Shown in pieces: positions 57,515 through 64,000 of a DNA stretch of 64,000 nt (the first letter of the stretch is position 1; every line of letters begins with the position of its first letter). Both the position numbers and the translations under genes were made by a program. The notes below the pieces were generated by a model. It saw only the letters and a list, made by a program, of their open reading frames with translations. It did not search any database and was not told where the DNA came from. Source of the stretch: Notamacropus eugenii (lineage: Eukaryota; Chordata; Mammalia; Diprotodontia; Macropodidae); the NCBI RefSeq assembly GCF_028372415.1, contig NC_092875.1, positions 354,164,225 through 354,228,224 on the forward strand, in the 5' to 3' direction.

Positions 57515-57960
57515 TCAGTAAACACTTATTGGCTACCTATGTGTGAAGCACCATACTAGGCACTGTGAGAGAGAGCAGCACAACAGAATGAACTCTGCTC
57601 AAAAGAAAATGGTCTACTTAGGGAGATGAAACAGACTTTTTTAAACTAACGATATGACCTAGAGTAGTCAGAGGAGGCTTTATGAAGAAGGTGAAAGGTC
57701 AATAGAGGTTTATAAGATCAGGTAAGGCTTGAAATGGCACAAAAAAAGTGTAAGGGCTCATTAAGTAGATAAGTTTGGCTAGCCTAGAGATTTGGTTAAT
57801 GGCAAATAAGACTGAAAAGATAGTTTGATGCCAGTTTATTTAGGACCTTGAATAACAAGATAAGAAGTCTGGACTTTACATGATAGGTAATGGACAGAAA
57901 TCACTTTGAACAGGAACATTAATCTAGCAGTATTTAGTCTGGGATATATTATAGGGCTGC
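57515..57960 (-). mobile_element. L2 LINE fragment, reverse, old
   Basis: CAGTAAACACTTATTGGCTA, CACCATACTAGGCACTG, AGTCAGAGGAGGCTTTATGA, TTTAGGACCTTGAATAACAA and AGAAGTCTGGACTTTACATG follow the same order as the longer L2 copy at 31085-31975. Confidence 0.7.
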
Positions 57961-58554
57961 AATTGGGGAGACTTGTTAAAAAAAATAATCGATTTTATTG
58001 AAATAATTCCTGTATGAAGGACTCCACCTGAAATAGGATGGTAGTGTTACCACAATCATAGAAATAGAAGAATTGATCTGCAAAATCAGGGAAGCATCAA
58101 CTCTGTCACTAGCTTTAAAAAGGGCACCAGTTTTTTCCCCACTCTGAAAATACCTTTATGTAGCACATAAAAATGCAGGAAAAAAAATCTTGGCATTAAT
58201 GTTACTTAAGCCAGCCTTTGTAGAAGGGTTAAAAAGTTGATTGTATTGAAAATAGAGGTAATAGTGAAAGCAGAAACTTGCCTTTCTAGGCCTATGTGAG
58301 TTAGCTTTAAAGACCCAGCCACAGACCTCTTCAACACATCAGACATGGGTAAATTTCATTACAAACAGAATAGAAAGGGGGAGCACACCTTGAAATAAAT
58401 CTTTCTAATAAGAGAGGAAACTCCCTTGATTGGAAATTATCCATAGTTTAAAATTTGAGGTTACTGAATATTTTGGGCTACCTCTATTACAAAGGGATGT
58501 AGTTACTATGTAGTACCATGCAAGAACATTTAACAGGAAATATGTTTTTGGATA
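57961..58554. other. No gene or recognised repeat
   Basis: AT-rich unclassified DNA. Confidence 0.35.
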
Positions 58555-58815
58555 TGCATTATAAATAATACTAGCACTTATGGGTGTAAGAATTTGCCAA
58601 GTGCTTTCTGTATATTATCTCATTTTGATTGGCACGACTCTGTGAGATAGGTGTAATTATTATTATCCTCATTTGATGATGAGGAAACTGAGCTAAGGGT
58701 AGTTAAGTGACTTGCCTAGGATCACAGAGCTGGGAAGTGTCTGAAGTTGGATTTGAACTCAGCTCTTTGTGATTCCAAGTCCAACATTCTGTCTATTATA
58801 CCACCCTAGCTACAT
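58555..58815 (-). mobile_element. MIR-class CORE-SINE, full length, reverse
   Basis: Tail (AAGTGCTTTCTGTATATTAT), middle (TATTATTATCCTCATTTGAT), core (GAGGAAACTGAGCTAAGGGT), head (TTGGATTTGAACTCAGCTCT, CCACCCTAGCTAC). Confidence 0.85.
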
Positions 58816-59308
58816 CTAAATCATAAATTAATTCTACCAACTTAGTGGTAGAATAGATCTAAAAGGAAGAAATAGTGATGGAAACATTTTTGAAAAGGTC
58901 ATCTAAGCCTAGTGGCCCTAACTGATGTAACTACGCAGTTAAATGACCAACTAGAAGACAAAAGAGAGTAGGTTTGGGATGAGAAAGACCATGCTTACCT
59001 CCTAGGGCAGCAGAACAACTCTGAGGCTGTGTACAAGTGCAGGTCCCCTAAAGGTTAACAATGTGGGGCCTGCACTCCCAGTATGGCACCCAAGGTTCTT
59101 CTAGCCTAGTAGTCCCAGACCTAAGAGAAGACCTTAGGAAGGTAGTGAATCCTACTGCTGCAAAAGGAGAGGCTAGTCAGAGAGCTCAGGTTCCCATAAT
59201 TCAGTCATACAAATTTTGCTAGCACTATTGCTTCTCATGGGGGCTTTAGTCACCTGACCTGGGGTGAAGGAAGAAACTAACCAGGGGAAAAATGCTCACC
59301 AGTAGTCA

Positions 59309-59347
<39 letters not shown>

Positions 59348-60351
59348 GTAGAGGTCTCAGGATATGTTAAGGAAAAAAATCATATGGTCATACTCAAGGA
59401 AAAGTTGTCCTAAGAGTAGGAAACAGCTACTATTAATATTAGATGGGTGCAAGCTCTGTTCAATTCAATTGCCTCAAGGAATTACATGGCTCACAGCTGC
59501 ACAATGAGGTGGGAGGCACCACTGCAGAGGAAGACATATTGCTATTCCTGGGGAGGCCCCTGGGGAAAGCATTAGTGCAGCAGCAGAAATCGGGCAATGC
59601 ATGACTCCAGCAGGCAAAGGAATCTCTCAGTAGTCCAGGTTTTGGGGTGGAGGGTCAGGGAGTGGCAGATGGCCTTCACTGGAGTAGTGTTCAGGCTACA
59701 AGGGTTCATGCAACATAAACCTTTGCCCCAGTGGGACTTCAGATCAATACACTTCTCCCAAACCTAATCCATAAAAACAAGTCTATGGCCCTTCTCAAGA
59801 CCCTACTATATCAATTGGATCCTTGATTCAAGGTAAGCTGGGGAAAGACGCCAACCAGCAACTTCCTCATCATGTGAATGACAGACCAGAAGACCTCAGT
59901 TCATAAGAGTTAGAAGAAGCTTCTAGAGACCAACTTTTCATTATAAACCACTGCCCCTGGTTGGAAGGCCACAAGGAAAGGAGAAATGGTAGGAGTTATT
60001 TGTTCTCCCCATCTTCCAGAGTCATGAAGGTGCACCAGCACAGATGGAATAACTGAAATAAGCATTGGCACAAAACAGTCCTGTAAGAGAATACCAAACA
60101 GAAAAGCCAAAGGAAGGGGATTTGCTGTGCAGTTCCTTTATTTGGGATGCCAGGGCCGATGTTCAGTTGATAGTTTATTGGCAGCCATGCTGCATGCATG
60201 CTACCAGACAGGAGGAATTTCTTTGTCCTTGTAGGTATGAGGGGTCAATTCCCTTTCAGGTACATTCAAGGAGATCAGGTCATATCCACAACCCTTTTCC
60301 AAGGAGAAGGAGTGACTCTTACTAATGCCTTCAGCGGGGCAGAACAGTGGG
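58816..60351. other. No gene; one CA tract
   Basis: Apart from the microsatellite at 59310-59346 nothing is recognised. Slightly richer in G and C than the surroundings. The overlapping frames at 59910-60325 have no family resemblance. Confidence 0.4.
59310..59346. repeat. (CA)n microsatellite
   Basis: About 18 perfect CA units. Confidence 0.97.
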
Positions 60352-60489
60352 GCAATGTCACTTGCCTCTCTTAAACTGTTTCCTAATCTTTAAAATGGGG
60401 GAAATGAGGATGCCTACCTCACAAGGCTGCTGAGGGGATCAATAAGATAATATAAATCCAGTGCATTGCAAACCTTTGAGCTAGTGGTT

Positions 60490-60962
60490 GGTTGTCCTTT
60501 GTTTTCAAAGAGGATCAAAATGATATCACTATGCCAGAATCAAGTTTCAGTATGTCCAACTGTGGCTGATCAGACCAATATGAGCTGGAAATGCTCTACC
60601 ACAAGTCAGGCACAAATAGTCCATGTGAACATTTGGAGAGGATTCTCTAAATTTGCCCAGTTTGTATTTCTTTTGAGTTGCTTTAATTCTGCTTTGCTCA
60701 TAGAGTACAGCACCTTCTCTGATGTGGGTACACAATGCTGGGTGGGTCTGTGCCAGTGTCTTCCATGTCACATAATCAATTCCAAAATTCTTAGAGTCTG
60801 TGACAGTATCCTTGTATGACTTCCTCTGATCAGCATGTGGACACGTGTCCTGTGTGAGTTCTCCATAAAATAGTCTTTTCGGCAAGTGTATATTTTGCAT
60901 TCAAACAACATGGTAGTCCATCAAATTTGTACTCTCTGCAGTAGAATTTGAATGCTTGGCAG
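60490..60962 (-). pseudogene. RTE LINE ORF C-terminus, decayed
   Basis: The longest frame is 60547-60900 (117 codons). It has LPKRLFYGELTQ, KSYKDTVTDS and the zinc-finger-like end CLTCGRAFPAHIGLISH. Upstream, in two other frames, the words MPSIQILLQRVQI and YHVV are readable, so there are at least two frameshifts. The segment follows the reverse transcriptase in RTE-type LINEs; its exact role is unknown to me. Confidence 0.8.
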
Positions 60963-60984
60963 TTTAGTTCACATTGTCAGAACT

Positions 60985-61212
60985 AGCTCAACGTGTGGGA
61001 GACTCCAAAGGAAAGTGTGGGAGAGAAGAGGTGTTAGGCTGACTACCAAAATGATGGTCTATAGAGCCGTTGTGCTGAACTCGTTGTATGCCTGTGAAAC
61101 CTGAACGTATACCAGTGCCATGCCAGGAAACTGAATCACTTCCATCTGAATTGTCTTAGGAAGATTTTGAAAATCACCTGGTAGGACAAGACACCAGACA
61201 CTGAGGTCCTTT
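60985..61212 (+). pseudogene. RTE LINE reverse transcriptase end, inverted piece
   Basis: The frame from about 61110 reads YQCHARKLNHFHLNCLRKIL, then KITW-stop-DKTPDTEVL. Before it, in another frame, VYRAVVLNSLYACET can be read near 61062-61105. This is the block directly before the minus-strand part in the parent protein, so the two halves were contiguous once. Confidence 0.8.
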
Positions 61213-61399
61213 CTTTCTCAGACCTTTGAACTATATATAAATGTAAGCTATTATTATCTCTCGGTATACATTTGCATCATTATTAATTATAGCCGCTGAT
61301 ATTTCTTTGGCATTTTAAAGTTTACAAAACATTCTTCCATGTGTTATCTCATACTGTACCTTGTGCTATATGTAGTGAGTCACGTAATAATAAAATAAT

Positions 61400-61665
61400 A
61401 ATAGCTACTATTCATATAGTGTTTACTATGTGCTAGGCACTGTGATAAGCACTTTACAAGTAATATCTCATTTGGCTCTCACCACAACTCTGAGTCAGGT
61501 GCTATTATTATCCTCATTTATAGATGAGGAAACTGAGGCAAACAGAGATTTAAGTGACTTGCCCAGGGTCATATAACTAGGAAGTGTCAGAGGCTGGATT
61601 TGAACTCAGATTTTCCTGACTTCAAGCCCAGTGATCTACTTAGTGAACTACCTAAATGACTCATG
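61400..61665 (-). mobile_element. MIR-class CORE-SINE, full length, reverse
   Basis: TTTACTATGTGCTAGGCACT, ATCTCATTTGGCTCTCACC, TAGATGAGGAAACTGAGGCA, TGGATTTGAACTCAGATTTT. Well preserved. Confidence 0.9.
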
Positions 61666-61679
61666 TCATCTTTCCTTCT

Positions 61680-61795
61680 AGAAAGTAAGCTCCATGAAGA
61701 CAGGGAAAATAGCTTATTCTTGGAATTCCACACAGTACCTAGAAAAATACTCTACACGTGGTAGTCATTTGGTAAGTATTTACTATTGAATTACC
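61680..61795 (+). mobile_element. L2 LINE 3' end
   Basis: AAGTAAGCTCCATGAAGACA, CAGTACCTAGAAAAATACTC, then GTAAGTATTTACTATTGAA. Confidence 0.7.
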
Positions 61796-61799
61796 TTGC

Positions 61800-62119
61800 C
61801 TAGTGTGAGAAAGCTACATTCTTCAAGGCAGTAAGCACCTCTGTGCTTCTCTCCATGTTCCACTCCTTTCCACAATAATTGCTTACATTTATTTATTTAT
61901 ATGTGTATGGCACTTTAAAATTTACAGATTACTATGAAATACATTGTTCCTGCTCTTCAGAGTCATGCAGCCCATCACCCATGACTATAGAGCTTTTAGC
62001 TCCAAAGTACCTTTTCTGCCAGCCTCCCCATTTCTGTCCATCAGACCACCATCCTCCTAGAGACTTTACTCCAGACTTATTTCTTAGCCATTTCTTTTCT
62101 CTTTAGTCCCAGTCCTGTA
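61800..62119. other. Unclassified, possibly more L2
   Basis: Pyrimidine-rich; the part from about 61950 may belong to the L2 copy that follows. A MIR-like tail word (TGTATGGCACTTTAAAATTT) is at 61902-61925. Confidence 0.4.
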
Positions 62120-62489
62120 TTTCTACCAGCTGAATATTTCCATGGCTCAAACTCAACATATCTCACTACTTTGCGTTTACTAGACTGTCTTCTCTTACCT
62201 TCACTCCTTCATTTTCAATCCTAACCCCAATATACTTCAATGACAAAACTGTGTCATTATTTTAAACTTTATAATGTCACTTGGAAGGGAGATAATAGAT
62301 TTGAAAACATTTGGTGAAAGTTTAAAGTGTTATATAAATGTAAGATATTTATCACTTCCTCTCTTTTTCCACTCCTATTATTCTAGTATGGGCAATGTTA
62401 ACTCATGACTGAATTATTACAATAGCCTCCTACTTGGTCTTCTGAATTCTAGTCTTTCTCCTTTCCCATTTATTATGCATAGTGCTCAT

Positions 62490-62660
62490 AAAATTATAGA
62501 TTTAGGATTAGAAAGGACCTCAAAGGTCACCTTGTCCAACCTCCCCATTGCAGAAATAAGAAAATTGGAATGTTAAGTGACTTGCCCAAGGATATCTAAG
62601 TAATACACGGGAGAGTCAGGAATCAAACCCAGTGGAAAAGTCCAAGGCATTTTCCATTGT
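62490..62660 (-). mobile_element. CORE-SINE in the L2, reverse
   Basis: TAGATTTAGGATTAGAAAGG, CCTTGTCCAACCTCCCCATT, TTAAGTGACTTGCCCAAGGA, GGAATCAAACCCAGTGG. Confidence 0.8.
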
Positions 62661-62769
62661 ATCCTGTAGTCTCCTCGTCAAACTAACCTTCTTTAAATAT
62701 TGATTTGATCATGTTCTCCAGAACCCACAATTATTTTCTATAATCTGTCAGATCCTCAGCCTGGAATTC

Positions 62770-62890
62770 AAATGATCACAGGATCATTTAGAGTTGGAAG
62801 GGGCTTTAGAGGCCAACTTGCCCTCATTTTACAGATGAAAAGTGAAATGACTTTCCCAAGGTTAAAGAGTTTGTAAGTAGTATGCTTTAC
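62770..62890 (-). mobile_element. CORE-SINE in the L2, reverse, short
   Basis: AGGATCATTTAGAGTTGGAA, TGCCCTCATTTTACAGATGA and GACTTTCCCAAGGTTAAAG; the head side is missing. Confidence 0.75.
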
Positions 62891-63619
62891 CATCAACTGG
62901 ATAAGCTTTATAAGCTTTCTCTTTCACTTGCTTCTCCAAATGAGTCTATAGCTCCTTCCCACCCTTCACATATCCCCATGAGGTCCCACTCCAATGCCTT
63001 CCTAACACAGTTGAGCCCATCTTCGCCTCTCTGAATTCCTTTTCAATATGTATTGTGCCACCTCGGTCCCGCTACCTCAAAATTACATTTGACTTTCAAT
63101 GGTATTCTGCATTCAGAGAACTGTGCTAGGAATGGGAACTATGAAGAGGAGTAAGATATGGTTCCTATCCTCAGAGAGCTTACAATTGATTGATATATTG
63201 CTCCACAAGTATTGGTGATTATTTCCTGTAAGTGCCCCATCTCCCCAATTCTGTTACAAACTTCCCCACAGCTTCTAACACAGAGCTGGGCACACAATAA
63301 GTGTCCTGATTAAGAAAATTTGTTCCATGAAGAACCCAAATAAGTCCTGGGGATCTTCCTATATGATCAGAAAATTGTCCTATAGTATTCACTGTCTGTC
63401 CTGCTTAAAAAAATGTGGTGATAAAACTCACAATTCTCAGGTATGGGAAGGGGTAGACACCCTCCTCACTTTTGAAGGCCAGTTCTTCTCCATAGGCAAT
63501 GAAGTCTATTTTAGAAGTATTGACAATTTTGATGACTAATACTGTTATATTAATATGTCTAAATACACAAGAATATGTAATATTATTTTGAATCTATGAA
63601 ATGAGGAGCACCAAAGAAT

Positions 63620-63935
63620 CCATTTGTCTCTACCAACTGCTACCCCAAGGTCCATTAGAAAAGCATGACCACCAAAGAAGAGAGAGAAAACACATTCCCC
63701 CACTCTTTGGCAGAGATAGGAGGTCCATGGGCATGGAATATTTCATATATTTTCAAATTCTTTGGATGTATGAATTGATTTTGCTGACTTTTTCTCTCCT
63801 ATCTCTTTTGGTTTAAAAAAATATTTATCAGATCACATAGTTCTGTGGGAGAGGGAGGAAGAAGGCTACATGGGGAAATTCAGGTGATCTAAAAACAAAA
63901 TATGTCAATAAAGTTTTATTTAAAAAAAAGAAAAA
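63620..63935 (+). mobile_element. L1-family 3' UTR with poly-A end
   Basis: CATTCCCCCACTCTTTGGCA, GATAGGAGGTCCATGGGCAT, TGGGAGAGGGAGGAAGAAGG, GGAAATTCAGGTGATCTAAA, then AATAAA at about 63908 and an A-rich end. A 5'-truncated copy of a marsupial L1-type element. Confidence 0.72.
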
Positions 63936-64000
63936 GTATGAGTCAGCACAGGCAGAGCACGCAAAAAAGCAGATGACTCATGATGAAATTAGGAATAAAA

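Larger units (their letters stand above)
60480..61221 (-). mobile_element. RTE-clade LINE 3' part, with inverted 5' segment
   Basis: The element lies in the MIR between copies of ACCTTTGA (60472-60479, 61222-61229). 60480 to about 60962 is minus-strand: it encodes the C-terminal extension (LPKRLFYGEL, then a CxxC...H end, CLTCGRAFPAHIGLISH) and a tail GTCCTTTGTTTTCAAAGAGG (complement). About 60963-61221 is plus-strand and encodes the preceding part of the same protein (HARKLNHFHLNCLRKILKI, then PDTEVL). The order and orientation are those of a twin-primed insertion. Stops and frameshifts make it inactive. Confidence 0.87.
60352..61275 (+). mobile_element. MIR-class SINE that hosts an RTE LINE
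   Basis: 60352-60479 (CTGTTTCCTAATCTTTAAAA, GATGCCTACCTCACAAGGCT, CATTGCAAACCTTTGA) continues after the insertion at 61230-61275 (ACTATATATAAATGTAAGC, TATTATTATC), restoring the usual MIR tail. Confidence 0.8.
62120..63315 (+). mobile_element. L2 LINE, long forward fragment with two SINEs
   Basis: L2 ORF2 end and 3' UTR in sense: GGCTCAAACTCAACATATCT, then a frame giving YYNSLLLGL at 62413-62445, GATTTGATCATGTTCTCCAG, GAGGTCCCACTCCAATGCCT and the terminus GAGCTGGGCACACAATAAG. Reverse CORE-SINEs interrupt it at about 62490-62660 and 62770-62890. Inactive. Confidence 0.78.

Noticed and set aside
60547..60900. A 117-codon host gene with a zinc-finger-like end
   Set aside because: The order of blocks is that of an RTE LINE C-terminus, inside a LINE with target duplication.

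Overview
This is vertebrate nuclear DNA, AT-rich and full of repeats, and almost certainly marsupial. The evidence for marsupial is the set of repeat families: tRNA-headed SINEs starting GGGCAGCTAGGTG, some with a poly-A tail and some with an RTE-type tail; SINEs with a BovB-type tail; L1 and ORF1-only (HAL1-like) elements with the marsupial L1 3' UTR; and many old CORE-SINE (MIR-class), L2 and L3/CR1 copies. I assign families from memory of their consensus sequences, with no database search. The species cannot be told from this window.

I found no intact protein-coding gene, RNA gene, CRISPR array or operon. All open frames are short. The longest ones fall in microsatellites (the Leu/Ser-rich frames over CT, GATA and GGA tracts) or in LINE remnants. 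The window is best read as intergenic DNA or one large intron. The only gene-like remnants are a retrotransposon ORF1, decayed reverse transcriptase pieces, a poly-A-tailed retrosequence of unknown origin, and a 51-codon open frame that I cannot identify.

Layout. 1-10 kb: mostly single-copy-looking DNA with a CT tract, MIR and L2 fragments and a hAT-type MITE. 10-15 kb: L1 3' end, Mar1-type SINE, L2 tail and RTE remnants. 15-20 kb: MIR-class SINEs and a hAT element with an 8-bp target duplication, itself split by a retrosequence. 20.4-21.2 kb: a fold-back structure around an AT minisatellite. 22-30 kb: assorted SINEs, L1 and L2 ends, a BovB-tailed SINE and a long quiet stretch. 30.9-37 kb: the densest part, with a long L2 fragment, an L3 fragment, a full HAL1-like element with a doubled 3' UTR, a SINE with a perfect 15-bp target duplication, and GATA/GACA tracts split by a SINE. 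37.9-38.3 kb: a polypurine tract. 38.5-48 kb: a possible LTR, L1, MITE, and an L3 reverse transcriptase remnant carrying two SINEs. 48-60 kb: sparse repeats, a CCCTCT tract and a long unique stretch. 60.3-64 kb: a 5'-inverted RTE inside a MIR, a long interrupted L2, and an L1 3' end.

The elements form a readable order of insertion: MIR, L2 and L3 are the oldest hosts; hAT, RTE, HAL1 and Mar1 copies sit inside them.
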